Part shown: positions 9,687-20,090 of the stretch, piece by piece | Position numbering within the stretch: the stretch's first letter is position 1 | How the letters are laid out: every line of letters starts with the position of its first letter | DNA from: Pedobacter miscanthi | Lineage (GTDB): Bacteria; Bacteroidota; Bacteroidia; Sphingobacteriales; Sphingobacteriaceae | Direction: 5' to 3' | Length of the DNA: 64,000 nucleotides | Assembly: GCF_003315595.1 (NCBI RefSeq) | Contig: NZ_QNQU01000003.1 | Span: 335,663 to 399,662 of the forward strand | Made by a program: the position numbers and the translations under genes | The notes under the pieces: model-generated | What the model was told of the DNA's origin: nothing | Database searches by the model: none | The model's input: the letters and a program-made list of their open reading frames with translations, nothing else

Positions 9687-10044
9687 GTTTATATTTGTGT
9701 CGTGCGTATTCCGGTTATTAAAATAAGATTAATGTTCCAGAATTAGAGCGTAAAAATATTCAAATAGTTTAGTCCTAAATTTGTTGTATTAAGGATGTTA
9801 CTGATTTTAGTCTGAAGTTGGAGGTCCGATGTTCACAGTCAAACCGCAAAATAATAAGTCTATTTCTCCACAATAATCAATAATTTGATGTCTAATAGGG
9901 CTTCAGTGCCACAGTCCTTTGCTTTCCGCCAATCGCCCGGCGCAAAACGCCAGTTCAACAGAAACAACTATTTTACACCACAATTAGCTATTTTGTTCCA
10001 AAACCTCATCAATAAATATAAATTTGTGGCAAAACACAGTGAAT
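9687..10044 (+). promoter_or_regulatory. Divergent intergenic region; TAnnTTTG box before the M61 peptidase gene
   Basis: This gap separates the efflux operon (minus) from the peptidase gene (plus). TAAATTTG at 10019-10026, with TTTG at 9992-9995 (23-base spacing), is an acceptable Bacteroidota promoter for the peptidase, whose ATG is 18 bases downstream. No regulator gene, operator palindrome or small gene was found in the rest, and no convincing promoter for the efflux operon could be picked. Confidence 0.4.
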
Positions 10045-11874
10045 ATGTTTAATAAAAAATCAATTTTAAGTTTAGTTTTACTACTAACGTGTATTATGGC
10101 AGCGAAGGCGCAGGTAAAAATAGGCTTTGAGGTTTCTTTTAAAGAACCACAGGCACATTATGCCGAAGTGCAGATGAATATTTCTGGCTTGGCAAAAGAT
10201 TATGTAGATGTAAAAATGCCGGTATGGACGCCAGGTTCTTATCTGGTACGTGAGTTTGAAAAAAGTGTAGAAGAATTTAAAGCTACAGCAGCAGGAAAAA
10301 CGGTTAGAGTAGAAAAAGTAAGAAAAAATACCTGGAGGATTTTTTCTGCAAAGGCAGCCAATATCCAGATCAATTACCGTGTTTATGCATTCGAAATTTC
10401 GGTGCGTACGCCGTTTATTGATGAGTCGCATGCATTTTTATCACCAACAGGCATTTTTATGCACCCTGATGGTATGATCAAATCGCCAAGTACCGTAAAA
10501 ATTATTCCTTTTAATACCTGGAGCAAAGTTTCAACCGGTTTAACGCCGGTTGCGGGAGAACAGTTTACCTATAAAGCTACCGATTTCGATATTTTATATG
10601 ACAGCCCTATCGAGGTAGGTAACCAGGATGTTTTCGAATTTAACGCGGCAGGCGTTCGTCACGAAGTAGCCATGTATGGTGGTGGTAACTACGATAAGGA
10701 AAAACTTAAGGTAGATATGGCCAAAATTGTAGAAAAAGAAACTGAAGTTTATGGTGAAAACCCAAATAAACATTATGTTTTTATTGTACATAACTTTTTA
10801 AAAGGCGGCGGCGGTTTAGAACACTTAAACTCTACTACTTTGGGCGCAAGCAGAAATGCTTACAATACAGCCGAAGGTTATAAGGGCTTTTTGAGCCTGG
10901 TGGCGCATGAATATCATCACCTTTGGAATGTTAAACGTTTACGCCCGGTAGCATTAGGTCCATTTGATTATGATAATGAGAATTATACCACCAATCTTTG
11001 GGTAGCTGAAGGATTTACTTCGTACTACGAGAATAAATACATCCACAGGGCCGGTTTTACGGATGTAAATGAGTTTTTGAAAGATCTTGCCAACGGTGTA
11101 GGTACCGTTTTAAATACACCTGGTGCCAAATATCAATCGGCAGCTTCATCAAGTTACGATGCATGGATTATCGGCTATCGTCCGAACGAGAATTCAAAAA
11201 ACAATTCGATCTCATACTACAATAAAGGTGAGGTAATTGGTATTTTAATGGATTTAGAAATTATTAACGCCACAAAAGGTGCTAAAAGTTTGGATGATGT
11301 AATGAAAGCCATGTATTTGCAATGCAAAACGTTGAAACGTGGCTATACCGATGCGGAGTTTAAAGCAATGGTTGAGAAAATATCGGGTATCAGTTTTACA
11401 GGTTTCTGGGCAAAATATGTTAATGGTGTAGATGATGTTGAATATGTAAAATACTTTGGTTATGCAGGGGTAGATGTTGCTACAGAAAATGCTACGCCAG
11501 GCAAACCGGTTACAGGAGCTTCCGGACAGTTAACCAATGATGGTTTAGTGATTACTTCGACAACAAGAAATTCTGCAGCCTGGACTAGTGGATTAAACGT
11601 GAACGATATCATCTTGAGTTTGGACGATACATCATTGAGCGATGCATTATCAACCGTGAGGTTAAAAAGCCCGCTGATTTCTTTGGATGTAATTCCTTTG
11701 GTTGGTAAAAAGAATATTGGCGATATATTGAAATTAAAAGTTAAACGCGATGGCCTTGAAAAAGAAATTTCTTTAACCTTAAAAGAAAACCCGAACGTAC
11801 GCTTAAAAGCAACCGTTAGCGAAAATGCAACACCAGCACAGAAAGCGGTGTTAAAAAAATGGACGGGCGTTTAG
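10045..11874 (+). CDS. M61 family metallopeptidase with PDZ domain (glycyl aminopeptidase-like)
   Basis: About 609 residues, exported: MFNKKSILSLVLLLTCIMAAKAQ is a signal peptide. An N-terminal beta domain (residues 25-190) precedes the catalytic domain with zinc motif HEYHH at residues 288-292 and the downstream WVAEGFTSYYE that supplies the third ligand. The conserved HLWNVKRLRP follows the zinc motif as in M61 enzymes. A PDZ domain occupies roughly residues 490-580 (GLVITSTTRNSAAWTSGLNVNDIIL). Family members remove N-terminal Gly/Ala residues from peptides. A TTG at 10024 would add seven residues; ATG 10045 puts the signal peptide first. Confidence 0.93.
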   Translation: MFNKKSILSLVLLLTCIMAAKAQVKIGFEVSFKEPQAHYAEVQMNISGLAKDYVDVKMPVWTPGSYLVREFEKSVEEFKATAAGKTVRVEKVRKNTWRIFSAKAANIQINYRVYAFEISVRTPFIDESHAFLSPTGIFMHPDGMIKSPSTVKIIPFNTWSKVSTGLTPVAGEQFTYKATDFDILYDSPIEVGNQDVFEFNAAGVRHEVAMYGGGNYDKEKLKVDMAKIVEKETEVYGENPNKHYVFIVHNFLKGGGGLEHLNSTTLGASRNAYNTAEGYKGFLSLVAHEYHHLWNVKRLRPVALGPFDYDNENYTTNLWVAEGFTSYYENKYIHRAGFTDVNEFLKDLANGVGTVLNTPGAKYQSAASSSYDAWIIGYRPNENSKNNSISYYNKGEVIGILMDLEIINATKGAKSLDDVMKAMYLQCKTLKRGYTDAEFKAMVEKISGISFTGFWAKYVNGVDDVEYVKYFGYAGVDVATENATPGKPVTGASGQLTNDGLVITSTTRNSAAWTSGLNVNDIILSLDDTSLSDALSTVRLKSPLISLDVIPLVGKKNIGDILKLKVKRDGLEKEISLTLKENPNVRLKATVSENATPAQKAVLKKWTGV

Positions 11875-11917
11875 TCCAGAGTCCTCAGTCTTGAGCCTAT
11901 GGGTTCAGGCATAAAAA

Positions 11918-11949
11918 AATCCCGTAAGATGATTTCTTACGGGATTTTT
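11918..11949 (+). terminator. Rho-independent terminator after the M61 gene
   Basis: AATCCCGTAAGA pairs with TCTTACGGGATT around a short loop, followed by T's, 43 bases after the stop. The sequence before it (11874-11910) carries a GTCCAGAGTCCTCAGTCTTGAG stretch that also occurs, reversed, inside sucB. Confidence 0.9.
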
Positions 11950-12014
11950 ATGTTTATGCTTTCGAACTTTGTCTTTCAGCGCCTAACGCCATGCGCTTAG
12001 CGCTAAACCCTTCG

Positions 12015-12479
12015 CTAAAAAGTATATCTAAATCCTAAACCAAATCTTCCTGGTAAGCTACCGCTGTTGTTATCACCGATATAAATCCTTGGTCTCCAGT
12101 CTAACGCCAATGCCAAAGGTACACCGTCAAATTTATAATCTAAACCCGCCATTGGTACCAAATAAAATGCTGAGCTTCCATTTCCAAAACCAACAGATGG
12201 ACCACCACCGGCAAACCAATCAAGACCTTTTGCACCTGGTATGGCAGAATTATACTGAATAAAACCTTGTATAAAAGTAGCACTTCCACCAAAAAGAACC
12301 TCACCTTGTAAAGCACCGTTTCTGCTAAAATGATGTCTGATTGAAGGACCAACTAAAGTAGATCCGTCACCGAAATCAATACCCAAACCTAATCCGGTTT
12401 TATAGCTTTGAGCTTTAACGTTCGTTGTACTGAAGGCAAATAATGCAATGCATCCTAAAATTGTAAATAACTTTTTCAT
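12015..12479 (-). CDS. Small outer-membrane beta-barrel-like protein
   Basis: 154 residues with a clear signal peptide (MKKLFTILGCIALFAFSTTNVKAQ). The mature part is Gly/aromatic-rich with alternating hydrophobic strands (GLGLGIDFG, GPSIRHHF, GEVLFGG, ALDWRPRIYIG) and ends in ...GFRYTF, a C-terminal Phe typical of outer-membrane barrels. About eight strands fit this length. No specific family was recognised. It lies convergent to the M61 gene and divergent from the acyl-CoA synthetase gene. Confidence 0.8.
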   Translation of the reverse strand: MKKLFTILGCIALFAFSTTNVKAQSYKTGLGLGIDFGDGSTLVGPSIRHHFSRNGALQGEVLFGGSATFIQGFIQYNSAIPGAKGLDWFAGGGPSVGFGNGSSAFYLVPMAGLDYKFDGVPLALALDWRPRIYIGDNNSGSLPGRFGLGFRYTF

Positions 12480-12683
12480 AATTTAAATGTTTTGTAAAAT
12501 AATTACCAGCCTAACAACTTTAGTGCCGTTTATGTTTTTTGGGTCAAAATCTAAAATGATAAAAACAATGCTTGCATAGTAATTTTGTAATCACTAAGTT
12601 TATTTAAATATATTTTTAGTTGATGTAAATACAGCGGTTTCTTAATTGCAGGGTATTATTTTTATTAAAAAGGCATATAGGTA

Positions 12684-12700
12684 TCAATCTTTGAGATTGA
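12684..12700. promoter_or_regulatory. Perfect inverted repeat upstream of the acyl-CoA synthetase gene
   Basis: TCAATCT-TTG-AGATTGA is a perfect palindrome with 7-base arms and a 3-base centre, ending 35 bases before the ATG. Its size and position fit an operator for a dimeric repressor. No regulator gene is adjacent, so the binding protein is unknown. Confidence 0.4.
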
Positions 12701-12734
12701 ATTTTTAACTTAACCAAATATTATACGATTCAAT

Positions 12735-14510
12735 ATGGCGGCAGAAATTAAACGGGTTTTTGATCTTTTGAAATACAGCCTCGAAAATCCAACGCAGGAA
12801 TTCATCAGCGGGAAAATTAATGGAAAATGGATAAATTATAGTACAGCCGATTTTTGTGCCGCTGTAGATAACCTGAGCCGTGGTTTGATCAAACAGGGCA
12901 TTACAAAAGGCGGTAGGGTGGCCGTAATGTCGCACAACAGGCCCGAATGGAATATTGCTGATTTCGCAGCAAACCAGATCGGTGCTTATCAGATTCCCTT
13001 ATATCCAACCCTTGCCGAGCATGATATCGAATTTATATTAAAGGATGCAGAGATTTCGATCATTTTCGTGGCCGACGAAGAACTGTATAAAAAAATAAAA
13101 CCCTGTGCCGAGGCCATAAATCCTGCTATTAAAATTTACAGCTTTAACGAAATCAGCGAAACCGAAAACTGGAGCGTATTGATCGAAGCGGGTAAAAACA
13201 GCACAGATATCGACTTGGAAGAATATCGCTCAAAAGTAGCTCCCGAAGATATTTTAACCTTAATTTATACTTCAGGAACTACAGGTACGCCAAAAGGGGT
13301 AATGTTAACGCACGATAATTTAGTGGCAAACTTTGTAAACTCTGCCGTGGTAATGCCCGAAGGTGTTAAAAAAGGCCTGAGCTTTTTGCCCTTGTCGCAC
13401 ATTTTCGAACGGATGATCATTTATCTTTATCTGTTCAACTACACCGCTATCTATTATGCCGAAAGTATGGATACCATTGTGGCAGATATTCAGCATGTAA
13501 AACCAAATGCGTTTTCTACCGTTCCACGCCTGCTCGAAAAGGTGTACGATAAGATTATGGAAAAGGGTAAAGCATTAACTGGCGTCAAAAGGGGGATTTT
13601 CTTCTGGTCGGTGGCTTTGGCCGAAAAATATACTGTAAATGCCGGTGCCTGGTATAATTTTAAACTCGGCATTGCCCGCAAACTGGTTTTTAAAAAATGG
13701 CAGGAAGCGCTTGGAGGTGAGATTGTGGTAATTGTTTCGGGCGGAGCAGCATTAAATCCACGCCTTGCCAGGATTTTCTGGGCAGCAGATATGCCCGTTT
13801 TCGAAGGCTATGGCTTAACAGAAACCTCGCCGGTAATTACCGTTAACCATTTCGGCGGAACAATGTTCGGGACCGTTGGTGAGGTAATTAAAGGAGTTGA
13901 AGTTAAAATTGCAGAAGATGGCGAGGTGTTAACCCGCGGACACCAGGTAATGAAAGGTTATTACAACCGGCCAGATTTAACCGAAGAGGCTGTAGATAAA
14001 GATGGTTGGTTTCATACGGGTGATATAGGCGAATTGGTTGATGGCCGTTTCTTAAAAATTACCGACCGTAAAAAGGAAATGTTTAAAACAGCCGGAGGCA
14101 AATATGTAGCGCCACAAATGTTGGAAAACAAATATAAAGAATCGATATTTATAGAACAGATTATGGTATTGGGCGAAAACAGGAAATTCCCTTCAGCTTT
14201 AATTGTTCCAAATTTCGAAACCTTAAAAACATGGGCAGGCAGAAAAGGGATTACTTTTACCACGAACGAAGAAATTATTAAAAATGAACAGGTGCTTGCC
14301 AAATACAATGAGGTAATAGAAGCAGCAAATGCGGGTTTTGGTAAGTGGGAACAGGTAAAAAGATTTGCATTATTGCCAAAAGAATGGAGTATTGATGGGG
14401 GCGAATTTACCCCGAAATTAAGCTTAAAAAGAAAAGTAATTACCGAGAAAAACACCGAGGTAATCGAAAAAATATACAAGGATGCAGAAAACTATAAAGC
14501 CCCTCATTAA
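12735..14510 (+). CDS. Long-chain fatty acid--CoA ligase (AMP-dependent synthetase)
   Basis: 591-residue ANL-superfamily enzyme that activates fatty acids to acyl-CoA through an acyl-adenylate. The ATP-binding motif LIYTSGTTGTPKGVMLTH lies near residues 177-194. FEGYGLTETSPVI (motif A5) and DGWFHTGDIGEL and KITDRKKEMFKTAGGKYVAP (A7-A8) follow in order. Length and the PLSHIFER / STVPRLLEKVYDKI segments fit the bacterial long-chain (FadD15-like) group. It would feed the beta-oxidation enzymes encoded at 22014-28198. Its last 29 bases overlap the start of the gamma-glutamyltransferase gene. Confidence 0.95.
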   Translation: MAAEIKRVFDLLKYSLENPTQEFISGKINGKWINYSTADFCAAVDNLSRGLIKQGITKGGRVAVMSHNRPEWNIADFAANQIGAYQIPLYPTLAEHDIEFILKDAEISIIFVADEELYKKIKPCAEAINPAIKIYSFNEISETENWSVLIEAGKNSTDIDLEEYRSKVAPEDILTLIYTSGTTGTPKGVMLTHDNLVANFVNSAVVMPEGVKKGLSFLPLSHIFERMIIYLYLFNYTAIYYAESMDTIVADIQHVKPNAFSTVPRLLEKVYDKIMEKGKALTGVKRGIFFWSVALAEKYTVNAGAWYNFKLGIARKLVFKKWQEALGGEIVVIVSGGAALNPRLARIFWAADMPVFEGYGLTETSPVITVNHFGGTMFGTVGEVIKGVEVKIAEDGEVLTRGHQVMKGYYNRPDLTEEAVDKDGWFHTGDIGELVDGRFLKITDRKKEMFKTAGGKYVAPQMLENKYKESIFIEQIMVLGENRKFPSALIVPNFETLKTWAGRKGITFTTNEEIIKNEQVLAKYNEVIEAANAGFGKWEQVKRFALLPKEWSIDGGEFTPKLSLKRKVITEKNTEVIEKIYKDAENYKAPH

Positions 14511-16203
14511 TTTAAAAAATGCACTAACTTTCCTAACTGTTGCGTTTTTGCTGGCCGGTTGCGTAACCGGACAATTAGGAAAAAACAACAGCGGTGAGTA
14601 CAAAAACGGAATGGTGGTTTCTGCCCATCCCGAAGCATCGCAGGTTGGAATAGATATTTTAAAAAAAGGAGGAAATGCCATTGATGCGGCCGTTGCCGTA
14701 CAGTTTGCCCTTGCCGTGGTTTATCCCAATGCGGGCAATATTGGTGGCGGTGGTTTTATGGTTTACCGTGGTGCAAACGGCGAAATTAACGCTTTGGATT
14801 TTCGGGAAAAGGCTGCTGCATCAGCAAGCAGGGATATGTACCTCGATGCCGCCGGCAACCCAATTGTTGATAAAAGTCTTTACGGCCATTTAGCTGCTGG
14901 TGTTCCCGGATCGGTTGATGGTATGGTAGAGGCGCACAAAAAATATGGAAAGCTTTCGTGGTCAGAAGTAATACAGCCGGCAATCGATTTGGCGCAGCAT
15001 GGTTTCAAAATTACCAAGCGCCAGGCAGGAGAGCTGAACAGCCTGCACCGTAAATTTATGGATTTTAACCCTGGTGGAACGGCTTTTGTTAATTTAGAAA
15101 GCACCTGGCAGGAAAATGATGTACTTGTTCAGAAAGAACTGGCCAATACTTTAAAGCTGATCCAGGAGAAAGGAAGGGCAGGTTTTTATGAAGGTGCTGT
15201 GGCCGATTCGCTTGTGGCAGAAATGCAGCGCGGAAAAGGCCTGATCACCAAAGAAGATCTTAAAAATTATCATTCAGCCTGGCGTAAACCCATCACCGGG
15301 AATTACAGGGGCTATAAAATTATTACCATGCCGCCAACTTCGAGCGGTGGTATTGCCCTGATCCAGCTGTTGCAGAGTGTAGAAAAATTTCCCCTGAAAA
15401 AATGGGGCCATAATGCCGATTCTACCGTGCAGGTAATTGTTGAAGCTGAAAGAAGGGTATATGCCGATCGTGCTACACATTTGGGCGATCCTGATTTTTA
15501 TGCTGTACCACAACAACAGCTTTTAAATGCCGATTACAACAAAAACCGCATGGCAAACTTTAACTGGGCAGCGGCAACACCTAGCAGTGAGGTATTGGCT
15601 GGCGAAGTAAAAGGAGCTGAACATGAAGAAACCACACATTTTTCTATTGTAGACCGCGATGGTAATGCGGTTTCTATCACTACAACCTTGAACGGCTCTT
15701 ATGGTTCATTAGTGGCTGTAAAAGGAGCAGGTTTTTTGCTCAATAACGAAATGGACGATTTTTCTGTTAAACCCGGCGCTCCCAATATGTATGGTTTAGT
15801 TGGTGGCGAAGCCAATGCCATTGCACCAAATAAAAGAATGCTTAGCTCCATGACGCCAAGTATTGTAGAAAAAGATGGCAACCTGTTTATGGTAGTAGGT
15901 ACACCAGGCGGATCGACCATTATAACTTCAGTATTTCAAACCATTATTAATGTTATCGATTTTGATATGTCGATGCAATCGGCTGTTGCAGCCAAGAAAT
16001 TTCATCACCAATGGCTGCCCGATGAAGTATATGTAGAAAAAGATGCGATTGATAGCCTGTCGACAGAAAAACTGAAAGCCAAGGGTTACAAAATTGTGCC
16101 CAGGGGAGCAATTGGCAGAGTTGATGCCATTTTAAAAACCAAGTGGGGCAATTATCAGGGCGGTGCCGATCCGCGTGGCGACGATAAAGCCATTGGCTGG
16201 TAG
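14482..16203 (+). CDS. ggt: Gamma-glutamyltransferase (glutathione hydrolase), lipoprotein
   Basis: 573-residue Ntn-hydrolase precursor that removes gamma-glutamyl groups from glutathione and transfers them to water or amino acids. The N-terminus has a lipobox (LLAGC), so the enzyme is probably anchored to a membrane facing the periplasm. Thr384 in EETTHFSIVD is the expected self-cleavage site and catalytic nucleophile, giving a ~190-residue small subunit. NIGGGGFMVYR and the later GTPGGSTIITSVFQ are family motifs. The start overlaps the acyl-CoA synthetase by 29 bases in another frame, suggesting translational coupling. No functional link between the two is obvious. Confidence 0.95.
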   Translation: MQKTIKPLINLKNALTFLTVAFLLAGCVTGQLGKNNSGEYKNGMVVSAHPEASQVGIDILKKGGNAIDAAVAVQFALAVVYPNAGNIGGGGFMVYRGANGEINALDFREKAAASASRDMYLDAAGNPIVDKSLYGHLAAGVPGSVDGMVEAHKKYGKLSWSEVIQPAIDLAQHGFKITKRQAGELNSLHRKFMDFNPGGTAFVNLESTWQENDVLVQKELANTLKLIQEKGRAGFYEGAVADSLVAEMQRGKGLITKEDLKNYHSAWRKPITGNYRGYKIITMPPTSSGGIALIQLLQSVEKFPLKKWGHNADSTVQVIVEAERRVYADRATHLGDPDFYAVPQQQLLNADYNKNRMANFNWAAATPSSEVLAGEVKGAEHEETTHFSIVDRDGNAVSITTTLNGSYGSLVAVKGAGFLLNNEMDDFSVKPGAPNMYGLVGGEANAIAPNKRMLSSMTPSIVEKDGNLFMVVGTPGGSTIITSVFQTIINVIDFDMSMQSAVAAKKFHHQWLPDEVYVEKDAIDSLSTEKLKAKGYKIVPRGAIGRVDAILKTKWGNYQGGADPRGDDKAIGW

Positions 16204-16239
16204 CAGATTATCGCTTCTATTTTTTATCTTAGCATAGAG

Positions 16240-18575
16240 ATGAAGAAGCACATATTCAATATTGCCCAAAACTATCCAAATTTACCTTTGGTAGATTCGG
16301 CCATCTCTTTCGGCCCTTTTGTTAAATACCTGCAAAGAAAAATTGAAGAGGAGCAAACCGTAAAGTCGACCCTGTACAGTAATGCCCTAAAAGAATTTAA
16401 AAAACGGGGAATCGATGATCAGGTGATTCCGCTCGACGACATTTACCAGCATGAATTATTGCTGGAGTATATGTATGCTTGCCTTTCGCCAACACTTTTA
16501 ACAGAAAATCATCAGGCCTGGGGCTTATGTGCTCCAATGCAGCCCTTAACTTTTTATGGTACGGAGCTGATGTACGAATTGCTTGAACACGAGAAAAAAG
16601 ATCAGAACAGTTTTGTTGGATCAAAAACGCTTGAGCACACCATCACGATCGCCTGCATTTTATTTATTCCTTCATCCTAAACAAGCTATATACATTCCAT
16701 TCGCCCTTAAAAGAAAAATATCATTCAGCCCTTAATGCCGATACCGGCCTGCCTGCTTATTTCCATATTGGTGTAAATCCAAGTTTTATAGAAGTAAAAG
16801 CCAAACAGCCTTTGCCCGAACTTAGTTACCGCGAATTGCAGCAATATTTGAGCGAAGAGTCTGGCCTGGATAAACTCCAGGAGGTACTACCTTTAGATCT
16901 TTTTGAGCTGCGGGGCATTTCTGTGCTAACCATTACAGATGTTACAGCAAAACAAGCTGTCGAGAATATAAAAGATGTAAGGTTAAGTCGTATTCCCGGC
17001 AGCGAGGGCGCCGCTTACGAAGAGGTTATTCAGTCGCTTAAAGTTCTGGTTCAGAATGCCAACATCCAGTTTGATCTTTTTCCTTTTGTAAGGGTAAATA
17101 ACAAAATGGTTTATGGCTATGTAAAAGGTGGTAGTGGATTGCTTTTCTCGGTATGGGGTGAGGAAACCCTCAGTCCGGAGGCTTTTCAACAGATTGCCGA
17201 AGGTTATGCTGCTAATCCCAATTCGTTTTATTCGCCCGATATCTGGGCCGAAAGCAGGGAAATGTTCCCCTGGTTAGATAGGTTTAGGGAATTGAATGTA
17301 AAATCAATGGCACTTATACCCGTATTTCATAACCATATATTGGTTGGCGTGTTGGGGATGCATACCTGGATAGGCGAAACCTTTGATGAAAAGAAAATTA
17401 CTTTGCTCGATCCCGTACTGGCACCTATTGCGCAGTTATTGCAGGTTTATATTGATGAATTTAACCTGGAGATTGAAAATATCATCAAAGAAAAATATAC
17501 CTCTATACAGCCTGCCGTGCAATGGAAATTTAACGAAGCGGCCTGGCATCACCTTTACAGCAGGAAAAAGAATTTGGCTGTAAGTAACGATGACATCAGT
17601 TTTGCGGATGTTTATCCCTTTTATGGTGCAATAGATATCAGAAACTCAACTACCGAACGGAATATTGCCAGCAAAGCCGATCTGGGCCTTCACCTAAATA
17701 TGCTCAACAAAACCCTCGAAGCACTTAGTAAAAGTTATAGTGATGCCTTATTGCTGGAAATTATTTTTAACTGCAGCAAATGGAATAAGATTTTGCAGGG
17801 CGACGAGTTAAACACCACTGATGAAAACAGCCTGAATATTTTTTTGAAAGAAGAAACCAGCGATTATTTAAAACTCATTGCCCAGTCACATCCCGATACC
17901 CAAAAAATAATCGGCGGATATCTGGAAACCATTTCCGAAAATCATGGCGAAGTTTACAAACATCGGCAGGCTTTAGAAACATCCATGCAGCTGATCAACA
18001 CTTCTATTAATAGTTATTTTGAAGCAGAACGTGAAAAACTGCAGGAGTCTTACCCTTGTTATTTCGAAAAATTCAGGACAGATGGCGTTGAATACGACAT
18101 TTATATTGGGCAATCTATTGCTCCCGACCGCGTTTTTAATCATTTTCACCTTAAAAACCTGCGTTTATTGCAACTTTCGTCGATGGCCGCCATCACCAGG
18201 CTTGTAAAACAATTGGAACCCGAAATGCCTGTTAAACTGGCCACTACACAATTAATTTTTATTCATAACCATCCTATAGATATCAGTTTCCGCATTGATG
18301 AACGAAAATTCGATGTTGAGGGGGCTTACAATATCAGGTATCAGATGATCAAAAAAAGAATCGACAAAGTACTCATCCGGAATTCACAGGAAAGGTTAAC
18401 CCATCCCGATAAACTGGCACTGATTTATTTCAATAAAAGAGATATTGAAGATTACGTCCCATTTGTAAAATACCTGCAGGAAACAAATGTATTTTCGTCC
18501 GAAACCGAAGATCTTGACCTAGAAGATCTGCAGGGACTAAGCGGATTAAAAGCGCTGCGATTAACAATTATGTGA
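16240..18575 (+). pseudogene. GAF domain-containing protein, disrupted by one frameshift
   Basis: Two frames carry one protein. The 5' part is read from ATG 16240 and runs to a stop at 16680. The 3' part reads in another frame to 18575. That second frame is coding-like well before its first usable start codon (TTG 16812): from about 16640 it reads LHFIYSFILNKLYTFHSPLK, and it has a stop at 16632-16634. The break is therefore between 16635 and 16678. Adding one C in GAGCACACC restores GEHHHHDRLHF-type continuity and a protein of about 778 residues. Near residues 300-380 of the restored product, MALIPVFHNHILVGVLGMHTW is a typical GAF core. There is no slippery heptamer, so a mutation or sequencing error is likelier than programmed frameshifting. 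Function unknown. Confidence 0.8.
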
Positions 18576-18671
18576 AGCAAAACTGTTGCCGGTTTAATTT
18601 AATATCTGGGTTTTTCAGAAGGTTTTTATACTTCATAACGGAATGCTGATTGAAAAATAATTGTTAACAAG

Positions 18672-18703
18672 TTGATAATTATTTTTACATGCCTGTATTT
18701 TTG
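18672..18703 (+). promoter_or_regulatory. Promoter of the OmpA-family gene
   Basis: TTG at 18672-18674 and TATTTTTG at 18696-18703, 21 bases apart, match the Bacteroidota vegetative consensus. This predicts a transcript starting near 18710 with a leader of about 45 bases. Confidence 0.65.
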
Positions 18704-18755
18704 GTATAGCAATTGTAAGGGTATGGAAACGCTATTCAACGTTATACAGAAAATT

Positions 18756-20075
18756 ATGAAACTACAGCTATTTAAAACCTTACCAGTCGCACTCGCTGGT
18801 TTATTACTCGGAACGGCTGCTTCGGCTCAAACTCCGGCAACTAGCACAACAACCTTCAGAACATGGTCTATCGGTGTTAATGCAGGTGTGCTTACGCCAT
18901 TGTCGCCACTAGGAGGCAAAAACGATTTCAGTAACAACAGATCTAATTTTGGTTACGGACTTTACATCAAAAAGCAATTTACACCTTATTTCTCTTTACG
19001 GTTAGACGGAGTTCGTGGTAAATTAAAAGGCGATAACACTGAGCCTTACGAAAGTGGTTTGGTAAACAATTCGCCTGTTAGGGCTTTTGATACAGAATTA
19101 TCGTATTCAGGAAGTTTAAATGCTGTTGTAAACATGTTCAATATCGATATGTTTAAAAAAGAGAACACTTTGCAACTTTTTGCTTCAGTTGGTGCCGGAT
19201 TTGCAGGTTATAAACCAACGATTACAACTGCTTCAGGAACGTCTGAATTTGGTGGTGGTGATAACATCAATGAATTAATTATTCCGGTAGGTTTAGGTGC
19301 TAAATTTAAGCTATCAGATGCTGTTAATTTAGATTTAGGCTGGACTATCAACTTTGTTGATGGCGATAACCTTGACGGTTACTACAAAAACGGAAATGAT
19401 AAATATAACTACGCTTATGCTGGTTTGGAATTTGCGTTGGGTAGCGGAAAACAATTGGCTTTCCACAATCCTGTAGCTTTAACTTATGATGAAGCTGTAA
19501 AAGCAAAACAAACTGCCGAAGGTTTAAAATCGGAGTTAAATGCACAAAAAGCCGACAATGCAAAATTACGTTCAGAACTTAATGATATCCTGAAAGATAC
19601 TGATGGTGATGGTGTTGCCGATAAACTGGATAAATGCCCTGATACACCTGCAGGTACTGTAGTAGATGGTTCAGGTTGTCCGTTAAAAACTCCTGAAAAA
19701 GTCGTTGAAAAAGTAATCGTAACTGAAGAAGACCGTAAAGTGGTTAATGAGGCGATTAAAAACCTTGAATTCGATTTAGGTAAAGCAACTATCCGCTCTA
19801 AATCTTTTGCTTCACTAAACAGGGTTGCAGCATTATTGATCCAGAAAAACTTTAGCTTAAAATTAGCAGGTCACACTGATAACACAGGTTCTAAAGAATT
19901 GAACTTACGTTTGTCGAAAGAAAGAGCCGAATCTGTAAAAGCTTATTTAGTTTCTCAAGGTGCTAATGCATCACGTATTGAGGCTACAGGTTATGGCATG
20001 GGTCAACCAATTGCTACCAATAAAACAGCAGCTGGTCGTCAACAAAACCGTCGTGTAGAGTTTACCCTTTACTAG
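18756..20075 (+). CDS. OmpA family outer-membrane protein
   Basis: 439 residues. Signal peptide MKLQLFKTLPVALAGLLLGTAASAQ, then an N-terminal beta-barrel (about residues 30-250). A short coiled segment (AEGLKSELNAQKADNAKLRSEL) follows, then a thrombospondin type-3-like calcium motif (DTDGDGVADKLDKCPDTPAG). The C-terminal OmpA peptidoglycan-binding domain contains LAGHTDNTGSKELNLRLSKERAESV and ends NRRVEFTLY. It anchors the outer membrane to the cell wall. A start at 18672 is in frame but would hide the signal peptide and overlap the promoter. Confidence 0.95.
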   Translation: MKLQLFKTLPVALAGLLLGTAASAQTPATSTTTFRTWSIGVNAGVLTPLSPLGGKNDFSNNRSNFGYGLYIKKQFTPYFSLRLDGVRGKLKGDNTEPYESGLVNNSPVRAFDTELSYSGSLNAVVNMFNIDMFKKENTLQLFASVGAGFAGYKPTITTASGTSEFGGGDNINELIIPVGLGAKFKLSDAVNLDLGWTINFVDGDNLDGYYKNGNDKYNYAYAGLEFALGSGKQLAFHNPVALTYDEAVKAKQTAEGLKSELNAQKADNAKLRSELNDILKDTDGDGVADKLDKCPDTPAGTVVDGSGCPLKTPEKVVEKVIVTEEDRKVVNEAIKNLEFDLGKATIRSKSFASLNRVAALLIQKNFSLKLAGHTDNTGSKELNLRLSKERAESVKAYLVSQGANASRIEATGYGMGQPIATNKTAAGRQQNRRVEFTLY

Positions 20076-20090
20076 TCTGGTTTTAGTACC

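Noticed and set aside
10084..10431. Long antisense ORF inside the M61 gene
   Set aside because: Cys- and Phe-rich shadow of a well-supported coding sequence on the other strand.
16812..18575. 3' frame of the GAF gene as an independent gene starting at TTG 16812
   Set aside because: Clearly coding sequence continues upstream of 16812 in the same frame to about 16640, so the start is an artefact of the frameshift.
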